From the NCBI GenBank assembly GCA_029938115.1, contig JAPYOP010000017.1, forward strand, positions 10,971 through 74,970: 64,000 nt of DNA. The letters run 5' to 3'. Below the pieces are notes generated by a model. It was not told where the DNA came from and searched no databases. It was given only the letters and a program-made list of their open reading frames with translations. Origin of the DNA: Colwellia sp. Its GTDB lineage: Bacteria > Pseudomonadota > Gammaproteobacteria > Enterobacterales > Alteromonadaceae. The position numbers and the translations under genes were made by a program. Shown in pieces: positions 8,053 to 16,444 of the stretch. Position 1 is the stretch's first letter. Every line of letters starts with the position of its first letter.

Positions 8053-10947
8053 ATGAATAGCTTTAATAAAAATAAAATTCACTCAACCGTTAAATCTGCA
8101 TTAGTGCTGTTGTGCGGGGCATCTGTAGTGTTTAGTGTTTCTGCACAAGAAGTAATAAAAGATAAAAAGGAAAGCATTGAAGTTATTGAAGTAACAGGTC
8201 TCCGTGCAAGTTTAACATCAGCGCTTAATGCAAAAAAGGATTCAGATTTTATTTCTGATTCTATAATTGCAGAAGAAATTGGTAAGTCTTCGGATGAAAG
8301 TATCGCAGAAGCAATATCTCGTATCACAGGCGTTTCATTAGACCGAAATGGTGATGATACTCAAACGGTTACGGTTCGGGGGGTTAATGCTGCTTTAAAT
8401 ACGGTAACGATGAATGGTGTAACTATGACGAGTAACACTGATAACCAGGCAGTTGATTTAAGTTTATTTTCAGCCGATGTTTTAAGTCGTATTAATGTCA
8501 TTAAATCGCCAAGTGCTAATCAAGAAGAAGGCTCGTTAGGGGCATTAATTGAACTAAAAACTGTTGCACCTTTATCCACTAAATACGATGTTCAAGTTTT
8601 TTCCGCTGAAGCAAGGTATAACGACTTAAGTGAAGAAATCACACCACGGTTCTCTTTTAATATGGTTGAGCACCTACAAGATAATATCGGATTATCTGCC
8701 TCTCTTTTTTATGATCAATTAACGGTGAGAAAAGATGAATATCAACTTTTTTCAAATCGAATTAGAAATTTAAAAAATACCGGTAAAACATCTGTTACCG
8801 ATTCTTCGACGGGTGAAGCAATTGATACCCATGCTGTTATGCCTTGGTTTCTCGTCAATCGTTATAATTTAGATGAAAAAACTAAATTTGGCGGAACAGG
8901 AACCTTTGAGTATCGTCCAGATGAAGATACAGATATACGTTTTGATGTCGCATTTTCGAGAAATGAAATCGACCATACTCACTCTACAGCTCGTTTGCAT
9001 AACTTTAAAAATACTAACAATATTTTAACGGTAGATAGCAATACAGGTGGTTCATACAATGTTGACTCTGCGAGAAGTCAAAAAATTGGTGGCTTAAATC
9101 AATCGGGTCATTGGCTAAACACAACAGATACATTGGTAACAGGTATCCAATTTCAACGTATTTTCGATGATTACTGGCGTTATTCAGGACGTTTAGGTTA
9201 TTCCTCCACAGATCAAAAATTCACTGATGGTTATAGAACTGCTTGGGTACATAGTGGTATATCCGGCGCGAATGATTCATGGTGTGGTTATAATACTGAC
9301 ATTGGTCCACAAGGAGATGTCCTTTTAGTACAAAATTTTTGTAGTGTATTTAATCCTAATGTTGCTGAATCAATGAAACTTGCGGCTGTTCGTTCTGATA
9401 TACGTGACGTTAGCGATGAAAAAGTCAGCGGCTATTTTGATGTTGAAAGATCTATTGATGACTCTTTTATTACGTCAGTTGAATTTGGTGTTAAATACAC
9501 TGATCGTAGTAAACATGTTTATGCGGAAGAAGTTTTTCTAAATTCAGGAAGTTTTGAAAATACAGATGCTATTTTTGCTTCAGATGTCAGTAGTCAAAGT
9601 GCCTTTGGTGGCGGGTTTTTAGCTGGAATAGCTCCAAGTAATGCAATCAGTGATTGGTTAATGCCTGATAGCCAACAAGGCATTGATTTAGCCTTTCCTA
9701 ATGGAATTGGACCTGGAACTAATTATCCATTTTTAAAAAATGACTTAAAAGATTGGCAAGTTGATGAACTGACTTATGGTGCTTATGTGCAAGCTAATTT
9801 TGAATTTTTAGATGGTGACATTTCCGGTAACTTTGGTGTTCGATATGCAGCAACTGTAATTGACTCATATGGCTCTTTTGGCTTTAAATTTGACAAAAAC
9901 ATGCCTTTTTTAATTGATGGTAATGAATTCGTTACTAAGGCGATTACAGGTGAAAATGATTTTGATGAATTATTGCCAAGTATTACCGTAAACTGGGCTT
10001 TAAATGGGGAGGTGATTGTGCGAGTTGCAGCAGCTAGAGTGCTTGCACGAGCCAATATTAATAGTCTTAGACCAGGTATTGACGTAAAAGCACAAAATTT
10101 AAATGAAACACCTCAAGCTAATGGCGGTAATACTATGCTTGACCCGTTTTTAGCCGATCAATTTGACTTGTCAGTAGGATGGTATTTTGAAGAGGGGGCA
10201 TTACTTTCAGCAGCACTATTTTATAAAGACTTTGTTTCTTTTAGTTACGATACTGTCGGTATTGTGCAGATGGAAAATCCATTAACGAGTCAATGTGTTG
10301 TAGACCGATCTTCCTTAGATGATATAGATAAACTAACAGCGACAGCCCCTTGTGCCGATATGCCGTTTTCAACTACAGTTAATGGTGGTAGTGCAGACAT
10401 AAAAGGCTTGGAGCTTTCTTATCAGCAAAACTTTACAGCTTTACCAAGTTTATTCAAATATTTAGGTACACAAATAAATTATACCTATGCTGACAGTAAT
10501 GCCATTGTAAATCCTGAAAGCCCTGAAGATGCATTTAACAACTTACCATTTTTAAATACTTCTGAACACTCTGCCAATATTACCGGATTTTGGGATGATG
10601 ATACTACGAGTGTACGTTTAGTTTATGCCTACCGAAGTGAAGCTTTAAGTGATGTATCTCACTTTAATTCAAGTATCATTCGATATGCACGCGAAACGTT
10701 AGACTTTGCTGTTAATTATAAAGTTAATAAACACCTTAAATTCACGTTTTCAGCAACTAACTTAACTGACAGTTATGATAAATTCGTTAATGCAATTACT
10801 TTGTCTACAATTGATGAAGCGGGTACACCACTTGAGAATATTGTAAAAGAGACTCTTAGTGATCTTTCTACTGTTCCACAAAGTCGTACGCATGCACTTT
10901 ATAATTCAGGCAGAAATTATCGTTTATCTTTACGATATACTTTTTAG
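8053..10947 (+). CDS. TonB-dependent outer-membrane receptor (Xanthomonas/Caulobacter type)
   Basis: 964 residues: signal peptide ending VSAQ, then the TonB-box-like IEVIEVTGLRASL (about residues 43-55). The plug domain has DSIIAEEIGKSSDESIAEAISRITGVSLDR and VTVRGVN, then a beta-barrel ending in a terminal aromatic residue (LSLRYTF). These receptors import oligosaccharides across the outer membrane with energy from TonB/ExbBD. Position between the sulfatase and the L-galactose regulator and operon suggests it imports sulfated or L-galactose-containing oligosaccharides. No SusD-like partner is present, as expected outside Bacteroidota. It is the shortest of the three receptors here and diverges in the usual plug signature (GKSSDESIAEA where the others read GKMPD). 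Confidence 0.9.
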   Translation: MNSFNKNKIHSTVKSALVLLCGASVVFSVSAQEVIKDKKESIEVIEVTGLRASLTSALNAKKDSDFISDSIIAEEIGKSSDESIAEAISRITGVSLDRNGDDTQTVTVRGVNAALNTVTMNGVTMTSNTDNQAVDLSLFSADVLSRINVIKSPSANQEEGSLGALIELKTVAPLSTKYDVQVFSAEARYNDLSEEITPRFSFNMVEHLQDNIGLSASLFYDQLTVRKDEYQLFSNRIRNLKNTGKTSVTDSSTGEAIDTHAVMPWFLVNRYNLDEKTKFGGTGTFEYRPDEDTDIRFDVAFSRNEIDHTHSTARLHNFKNTNNILTVDSNTGGSYNVDSARSQKIGGLNQSGHWLNTTDTLVTGIQFQRIFDDYWRYSGRLGYSSTDQKFTDGYRTAWVHSGISGANDSWCGYNTDIGPQGDVLLVQNFCSVFNPNVAESMKLAAVRSDIRDVSDEKVSGYFDVERSIDDSFITSVEFGVKYTDRSKHVYAEEVFLNSGSFENTDAIFASDVSSQSAFGGGFLAGIAPSNAISDWLMPDSQQGIDLAFPNGIGPGTNYPFLKNDLKDWQVDELTYGAYVQANFEFLDGDISGNFGVRYAATVIDSYGSFGFKFDKNMPFLIDGNEFVTKAITGENDFDELLPSITVNWALNGEVIVRVAAARVLARANINSLRPGIDVKAQNLNETPQANGGNTMLDPFLADQFDLSVGWYFEEGALLSAALFYKDFVSFSYDTVGIVQMENPLTSQCVVDRSSLDDIDKLTATAPCADMPFSTTVNGGSADIKGLELSYQQNFTALPSLFKYLGTQINYTYADSNAIVNPESPEDAFNNLPFLNTSEHSANITGFWDDDTTSVRLVYAYRSEALSDVSHFNSSIIRYARETLDFAVNYKVNKHLKFTFSATNLTDSYDKFVNAITLSTIDEAGTPLENIVKETLSDLSTVPQSRTHALYNSGRNYRLSLRYTF

Positions 10948-10974
10948 ATCATTCTAATCAATTCAAATTAGATT

Positions 10975-11003
10975 AAAGCAAGGTTAATATACATCCTTGC
11001 TTT
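10975..11003 (+). terminator. Rho-independent terminator after the first TonB receptor
   Basis: Stem AAAGCAAGG / CCTTGCTTT with a loop of about ten bases and a following run of T residues. Confidence 0.9.
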
Positions 11004-11160
11004 TTTTATATTCGCAAAAAATGATAAATTATGAAGAAAAATGGCTAAAAGCTTTAGATTTCTTTACTGTTAACTGTTAATAAACGACAGTTTGATGTTA
11101 GTATGTGTTTATTGGTAAGGTTAGTTATACGGGTGTGTATAATAATAAGGGACGCTTTAA

Positions 11161-12066
11161 ATGAACACTTATAGTTTTTTAATCTTGAATACTATTAATC
11201 AAATCCTTAAGTTAATTGAAGAGGGAGTTATAGCCCCTAATGGTGTTCTAAAAGATAATACGATCGCTAAAAAGCTTGATGTTAGTAGAACCACCATAAG
11301 GTCGGCTATACAAGAGTTAGCTAATAAAGGTGTAGTAAAAATAACAGACTCTAAAAAAATAGTCGTTCGCACACCCAACCCAGATGATTATTTTGATATC
11401 TCTAATAAGTTCTCATCTAAAGAGGAAGTTATTGAAAAATACTTTCTTGAATTGATCAATGATGGAAAACTCCTACCCGGTGATAAATTTTCAGAATTAG
11501 AACTAGCGAAGTCATCCGGTTGTAATACCATCACAGTTAGAGAGTTTTTGATTAAATTTTCTCGTTTTGGCTTAATTGATAAAAAGCCGAGAGCAAAATG
11601 GCAAATGGTAGAATTTGATGAAAAGTTTGCAACAGAGCTTATTGAGTTCAGACGAATATTAGAAATGAATTCAATTACTAAGTTAATCACTAAACCTGAT
11701 AATGATGGTGTTTGGAAAGAGATCAGTAACTTGCTAGATGAGCATCTTGCTGTCTTAGAAGATGTTAAAAGTCGCTACACTGAATTTAGTGAATTAGACA
11801 GACGTTTTCATTTTATTATTCAACAAGCATCAGGCAATCGTTTTTTTATGCAATTCTTTGATGTAGTTTCTTTAATTTGTCATTATCATTATCAATGGGA
11901 TAAGCATGATGAATATGAAAGAAATACTGTTGCGTTAAAGGAGCATATTGAGATTATGACGCATTTACTTGCTCATAATACTTCAGGTGTCATTAATGCA
12001 TTGGAAATTCATTTAAATACATCTAAAGAAACATTATTAGGTTCAGCTAATGGTTTAGCTGCTTAG
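11161..12066 (+). CDS. GntR-type transcriptional regulator with two winged-HTH domains plus FCD-like effector domain
   Basis: 301 residues, about 60-80 longer than ordinary FadR-group GntR proteins. Residues about 8-70 form one winged helix (IAKKLDVSRTTIRSAIQELANKGVVKI). Residues about 87-150 look like a second (ELAKSSGCNTITVREFLIKFSRFGLIDKKP). The remainder is helical and FCD-like: ELIEFRRILEM, RFHFIIQQASGNRFFMQF and EHIEIMTHLLAHNT, including His residues that bind metal/ligand in the family. It probably senses an intermediate of the adjacent sugar-acid route and controls the eight-gene operon, the receptor and perhaps sulfatase and GH29 genes. The first HTH has the better recognition helix; the second may be structural. 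It stands alone, with its own promoter downstream of a terminator. Confidence 0.8.
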   Translation: MNTYSFLILNTINQILKLIEEGVIAPNGVLKDNTIAKKLDVSRTTIRSAIQELANKGVVKITDSKKIVVRTPNPDDYFDISNKFSSKEEVIEKYFLELINDGKLLPGDKFSELELAKSSGCNTITVREFLIKFSRFGLIDKKPRAKWQMVEFDEKFATELIEFRRILEMNSITKLITKPDNDGVWKEISNLLDEHLAVLEDVKSRYTEFSELDRRFHFIIQQASGNRFFMQFFDVVSLICHYHYQWDKHDEYERNTVALKEHIEIMTHLLAHNTSGVINALEIHLNTSKETLLGSANGLAA

Positions 12067-12218
12067 CGAATCAGAGTTCAATGTAAAAGAAATTAAAATA
12101 GAGCTCAAATTAATGGGCGTTATTACAAGGTAACGTCTCTGTTTGTTGAGCCCGATTTGCGAAAAATAGCCTTGTTAACTAAACTATACCCTATCTTATA
12201 AAAAGCAGAAGATGATGT

Positions 12219-12974
12219 ATGTTTTCGATGGGTTGGCAAGATATAAGCTGCTTAAAAGTAAAATGGCTAATTCTACTTTTAGGGGGCATTTTATTTACTC
12301 ATAGTATTCTTTCTCTAGTTGAAGCAGAAGAACCTGCTCCAGCTCTTATTGTTTCTATTCCCTTTGCTGAAGAACAGTTGGCAGCAAATGACCCCAATTT
12401 TGTTGCACTTAAATTAGCATTTAAGCGCTTGTTCATTGATGTTGATTTTGTTGTTTTGCCTGGTGCAAGAAGTTTGAAAATGTTGAAAAAAGGAAAAATT
12501 GCTGGAAACTACCCAAGATTTTCTGAGATTGCCGATGCCAATAATACTATTATAAAATTGAATTATTTTAATGCCCACCACGAAATGTATGCTTTTTCGC
12601 TTGATAAAACCAAGCAGGGAAAGTTTTTTAATATACTCAACGAGCAGTCGACAAGCATTGGCGTTGTGCGAGGGGTGAAAGTTATTGAAGATAAATATAT
12701 TGATGTCAATATTCACTGGTTTACCCATATTGACCACCTTATTGGTGCGTTTAAAATAGGTCGAGTGAAATATATTCTAGAAAGAGAAGATGTTGTCTTA
12801 CCGTATGAAAAAAAAGGCTTGGTCTTTTATCGCTCCAAAAATGCAGTATTCATTGGTAAATTAACTTTAGTACTGCATGAAAGCTATCGAGACATCGCAG
12901 TACAATTAGATAACTATTTTAATGCCAATCATGTAGAGCCTCAGCCTATTAAGGCTCTACCAGTTGAAGGTTAA
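12219..12974 (+). CDS. Periplasmic solute-binding-like protein (SBP family 3 type), function unknown
   Basis: 251 residues with an N-terminal hydrophobic segment (WLILLLGGILFTHSIL) that is a signal peptide or anchor. The rest resembles the bacterial extracellular solute-binding family 3 fold: ALIVSIPFAEEQLA, LPGARSLKMLKKGKIAGNYPR and SIGVVRGVKVIED. Such single proteins are common in Alteromonadales without any ABC permease, and none is near. Its stop codon abuts the stop of the convergent mutarotase gene with no base between. I cannot name a ligand. It may not be part of the sugar pathway. Confidence 0.6.
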   Translation: MFSMGWQDISCLKVKWLILLLGGILFTHSILSLVEAEEPAPALIVSIPFAEEQLAANDPNFVALKLAFKRLFIDVDFVVLPGARSLKMLKKGKIAGNYPRFSEIADANNTIIKLNYFNAHHEMYAFSLDKTKQGKFFNILNEQSTSIGVVRGVKVIEDKYIDVNIHWFTHIDHLIGAFKIGRVKYILEREDVVLPYEKKGLVFYRSKNAVFIGKLTLVLHESYRDIAVQLDNYFNANHVEPQPIKALPVEG

Positions 12975-13328
12975 TTAAGGTTGCTCTGATAGCCGGAATA
13001 TCTCTTCCATAGGTAACCATTTATCTCCATTTTTAGCCCAAGGAAGTGCTTGCTGAAATTGCCACATTAATGTTTCCCATTTTTGTACTTCAGGGCAATT
13101 GTTATCAGATTTTGCTTTCTCATCTGCATCAAAATTATCATCAACGTCCATGATCATAAATAATCTGTTTGCTATGAGGTATATTTCCATTTCTATTATA
13201 CCTGCAGCTCGAATACTCTTAGCAACTTCAGGCAAGCCATTTCCAGGCTGATGATATTGTTTGTATTTTTCGATTAATTCCGGATTATCTTTTAAATCTG
13301 TAGCTAAACAGTGTCGTGTTGTTTTCAT
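12975..13328 (-). CDS. L-rhamnose/L-fucose mutarotase-family protein (candidate L-galactose mutarotase)
   Basis: 117 residues, close to the usual RhaM/DUF718 length of about 105. Family features are HCLATDLKDNPELIEKYKQYHQPG at the N-terminus, IIEMEIYLIANRLFMIMDVDD in the middle, and WETLMWQFQQALPWAKNGDKWLPMEEIF at the C-terminus. The family interconverts alpha and beta anomers of L-rhamnose or L-fucose. As last gene of the operon with an L-galactose dehydrogenase-like reductase, it most likely supplies the right anomer of L-galactose, the 6-hydroxy analogue of L-fucose. It is 24 bases from kdgK on the same strand. Confidence 0.85.
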   Translation of the reverse strand: MKTTRHCLATDLKDNPELIEKYKQYHQPGNGLPEVAKSIRAAGIIEMEIYLIANRLFMIMDVDDNFDADEKAKSDNNCPEVQKWETLMWQFQQALPWAKNGDKWLPMEEIFRLSEQP

Positions 13329-13352
13329 TTTTCGTCCTATTGTTAATATTAG

Positions 13353-14294
13353 TTACAATGGAAGTTTGTTTAAGTGATCGGTAAAAACTCGTTTTGAAAC
13401 GATTGCACCTTTATGTTGGATAACACAAGAGGCAACATTAGCAGCAAATTTTGCAGAAGATATAACTGATTTATTCATTAAACGAGCACTAAGGTAACCG
13501 CCATTAAAAGCATCACCAGCAGACGTTGTATCAACTACTTTTTCAACAGGCTCAACATCTATGTAGGTTCTTTCACCATAGACACTAATTAACATACCTT
13601 CAGAGCCATTTTTAATGACTATTTCTTTTACACAAAGTGTTTCCAAATAGTCGGCAACATCTTCAGCCGTTTTTGCTCCATATAGTGCGATATGGTCATC
13701 GACACCCGGTAATACAATATCAGATAAAGTGAAAGCTATATTAAATGCACTTCGGGTTATCTCTATTGAGTGCCAGAGCAATGGTCGATAATTAGGATCA
13801 AATACTATAGTAGTACCATTTGATTTTAATTGAGCGATATATCGCCATAAGATAATTAAATCATCAGCCGATAATATAGCGATTGAAATACCAGAAAAGA
13901 AAAAAGTATCGATACCCTTAAGGTTTTCTACTCCACAATCTGCTTCCATAAACTGAATTAGTTTTGTTGCGGCAGAATTATCGCGCCAGTAAGTAAAGCT
14001 TCGCTCACCTTCATCATCTAGATTAATTATATACAAGCCCATTTTTTCAGTTGGGCTATGATAAAGCATGTTAGTATCAAGCTGTTCTTGATGCATCATG
14101 TCGATCATCTTGTTTGATATTTCGTCATTACCAATAACACTTAAAAAAGAGACATCGGCATTAGCTTGAACACAACGCTTTATATAGATTCCAGTATTGA
14201 ATACATCACCAGCAAAACTTTGTTTATAGACATTTTCAGTATTAGTACTACCAAACTCAACCATGCATTCGCCCATGACTACTATTTTATTCAT
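13353..14294 (-). CDS. kdgK: 2-keto-3-deoxygluconate kinase (PfkB family)
   Basis: 313 residues with the N-terminal MGECMVEFG of KDG kinases and GDVFNTGIYIKR. SFTYWRDNSAA is characteristic of KdgK, and DTTSAGDAFNGGYLSAR is the PfkB C-terminal signature with the catalytic Asp. It phosphorylates 2-keto-3-deoxy-D-gluconate to KDPG with ATP in the cytoplasm. Its start overlaps the kdgA stop by four bases (ATGA), so the two are translationally coupled. It is the only KDG kinase in the window, so the L-AHG operon at 43-48 kb probably also depends on it. Confidence 0.92.
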   Translation of the reverse strand: MNKIVVMGECMVEFGSTNTENVYKQSFAGDVFNTGIYIKRCVQANADVSFLSVIGNDEISNKMIDMMHQEQLDTNMLYHSPTEKMGLYIINLDDEGERSFTYWRDNSAATKLIQFMEADCGVENLKGIDTFFFSGISIAILSADDLIILWRYIAQLKSNGTTIVFDPNYRPLLWHSIEITRSAFNIAFTLSDIVLPGVDDHIALYGAKTAEDVADYLETLCVKEIVIKNGSEGMLISVYGERTYIDVEPVEKVVDTTSAGDAFNGGYLSARLMNKSVISSAKFAANVASCVIQHKGAIVSKRVFTDHLNKLPL

Positions 14295-14941
14295 GTACTT
14301 TGCTCCAATCTATTGATTAATTGAAGTGCTTGGGCTGTTAGATTTGATATTTGAGGCCAATCTTTTTGCGCCACTAACTTTTTATCTGCCATCCAAGAAC
14401 CGCCAACGGCAAATATACTACTAAGGCCAAAATAATCAGCCATATTGTGAGGTCCAATTCCTCCTGTAGGGCAGAATTTGACATTATTAAATACACTCGA
14501 TAATGCTTTAATGGTATTGATACCACCATATTGTTCAGCAGGAAAAAATTTAAGTTCTGTTAAACCTAACTCGATTGCTTGGGTAATTTCACTTGGTGTT
14601 ACTACGCCGGGTAACATAGGTAGTCCCGTATCAATCATACTTTTAGCAAGTGTTGTGGTAAATGAAGGACTCACTAAAAATTTTGCGCCAAGGTTAACAG
14701 AGTCTAAAATTTGTTGTTTATTGGTCAGAGTGCCAACACCGACGGTTACTTGTGGAAGTTCAGAACTAATGGCTTCAATGCAGTCCAAGGCAACAGGAGA
14801 TCTTAAAACTATTTCAACAGCTGAAATACCGCCATCATAGATCGCTTTAGTGACCTTAAGTGCATCATCAACACTCTCCATATGTAGGACAGGTAATATC
14901 GGGCTTTTTTCCACTAGGCTTGCGAAACTAGGTACTAACAT
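14291..14941 (-). CDS. kdgA: 2-dehydro-3-deoxy-phosphogluconate (KDPG) aldolase
   Basis: 216 residues, the normal class I KDPG/KHG aldolase length. Visible motifs are ILPVLHMESVDDALK, AVEIVLRSPVAL (catalytic Glu region), TVGVGTLTN, KFLVSPSFT and LKFFPAEQYGG with the Schiff-base Lys, then KFCPTGGIGP. It splits KDPG to pyruvate and glyceraldehyde 3-phosphate. It overlaps the upstream reductase gene by seven bases and kdgK by four, so it sits in the middle of a tight operon. Confidence 0.93.
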   Translation of the reverse strand: MLVPSFASLVEKSPILPVLHMESVDDALKVTKAIYDGGISAVEIVLRSPVALDCIEAISSELPQVTVGVGTLTNKQQILDSVNLGAKFLVSPSFTTTLAKSMIDTGLPMLPGVVTPSEITQAIELGLTELKFFPAEQYGGINTIKALSSVFNNVKFCPTGGIGPHNMADYFGLSSIFAVGGSWMADKKLVAQKDWPQISNLTAQALQLINRLEQST

Positions 14942-16407
14942 AAGGCCTCCATAATCTTACCTAAATGGAGTTTATTTCCCATCCGTAAAGAGTTTAAGTT
15001 AGTAATTAAGTGATTTTTAATAACCGCGTTGTCCATTAAGTCTTCACTAAAAATTGAATCAATTGATAAAAATGCATCAACAATTTTTGCGGTGTCTTTG
15101 GTAAATAACACCGGCATTTGTGCAAATTTATCGGCCAAAGGGTCAACAATATCTTCACCATTTTTTAATGCTCGGCAAATAAATTCCATCCAACAAGCCA
15201 GTGAAAAACATAGCAATTTAGTCGGTCGGTTAAGTGCAATATTATCTTGAATGATGGGTAAAATACGCATTTGAAGTTTTTGCGATCCATCCCAAGCAAT
15301 TTGAGATAGAAGGTGTCTAATTTCAGGGTTTAAAAAACGCTCAATTATTTCTTTTGAATAACTTAATACATCAAGTTCTTTAGGCGCTTCGAATGAACCA
15401 ATCACTTCTCTTGTTGTTAGCTTAGTAATAAAATCATGAAATACTGCATCACTGGTTACTTCAAATATTGTTTCATAACCCACTAAAGCTCCTGCGTAGG
15501 CTAGGGTAGAGTGTAAACAGTTTAATAAGCGTAATTTTGCTTTTTCAAACCCATCCACATCGTTGGTAAATATAACACCCACTTTGTCCCAGTCAGGTTT
15601 TTCACCTTGCCAATTATTTTCAATAACCCATTGGGTAAACTCTTCACGTTGAATAGGCCAGTTATCTTGCATACCTATAGCACTTGAAACTGTATTAACA
15701 GTATATTCTTCAGTTTTAGGGGTAATGCTGTCGACCATAGAGTTTGGAAAAGCTACATTATTCTTGATCCATTTTGCTAGTGAACAGTCGACTTGTTCAG
15801 CGTAGTCCAAAACAGCTTTTTGCAATTTGTCCCCATTACCCGAGACATTGTCACAACTTAGCACGTTAAAAGCAGGAATATCCTTGGCTTTTCTTTGTTT
15901 TAGACCTTCAACAATAAAGCCAATAGCACTGATTGGTGAGCTTGAGTTGTTTAGATCGTACGCAATATCAGCATGTGTTAAATCAAGTGAGCCATCAGCG
16001 TTGAGACAATAACCTTTTTCGGTAATTGTTAATGTCACCAGTTTTGTATTTTGAGCACTGAGTCGCTCTATCACTAATTCTGATTGTTCACTTGCAACAA
16101 GTACTTCTTTTATTGCTCCAATAATTTGGTAGCTAATATTTTTATCTAAGGTGGCAAGAGTATATAGATAATCTTGTTGTGAAAGTACATCTCGGGCGGT
16201 GGCACTTCTAAGTGACACTCCACAAATCCCCCAGTTTCCACCTGATAAATTCATGGCATTTTCGGTATAAACCGCTTGATGAGCTCGGTGGAATGCGCCA
16301 GGTCCAAGGTGAACGATACCTATTTCAGTATTTTTTCGATCATAGCTTGGTATTGTTATTTTATGGGAGATAGCAACCTTAGCTACCGTTTTTTGAGATA
16401 AATTCAT
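14935..16407 (-). CDS. Mannitol-dehydrogenase-family reductase, candidate D-tagaturonate reductase
   Basis: 490 residues. The N-terminal IGIVHLGPGAFHRAHQAVYTE is the NAD-binding signature of the mannitol 2-dehydrogenase/fructuronate reductase (UxuB) branch. Later LTITEKGYC, FNVLSCDNVSGNG and KLRLLNCLHSTLAYAG match the same family. By sequence it looks more like UxuB/mannitol dehydrogenase than E. coli UxaB. However, the next enzyme in the operon is altronate dehydratase and no mannonate dehydratase is present, so the expected reaction is D-tagaturonate to D-altronate. This is inference from context; fructuronate reductase is the alternative. It ends seven bases inside kdgA. Confidence 0.8.
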   Translation of the reverse strand: MNLSQKTVAKVAISHKITIPSYDRKNTEIGIVHLGPGAFHRAHQAVYTENAMNLSGGNWGICGVSLRSATARDVLSQQDYLYTLATLDKNISYQIIGAIKEVLVASEQSELVIERLSAQNTKLVTLTITEKGYCLNADGSLDLTHADIAYDLNNSSSPISAIGFIVEGLKQRKAKDIPAFNVLSCDNVSGNGDKLQKAVLDYAEQVDCSLAKWIKNNVAFPNSMVDSITPKTEEYTVNTVSSAIGMQDNWPIQREEFTQWVIENNWQGEKPDWDKVGVIFTNDVDGFEKAKLRLLNCLHSTLAYAGALVGYETIFEVTSDAVFHDFITKLTTREVIGSFEAPKELDVLSYSKEIIERFLNPEIRHLLSQIAWDGSQKLQMRILPIIQDNIALNRPTKLLCFSLACWMEFICRALKNGEDIVDPLADKFAQMPVLFTKDTAKIVDAFLSIDSIFSEDLMDNAVIKNHLITNLNSLRMGNKLHLGKIMEALC

Positions 16408-16444
16408 AATAATACTCTTGTTTATTGTGAGCTAATGCACGCTG

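Noticed and set aside
11080-11105. CTGTTAACTGTTAATAA upstream of the two-HTH regulator as another TTGTTAACAAT operator
   Set aside because: Only the GTTAAC centre is shared; the arms do not fit.
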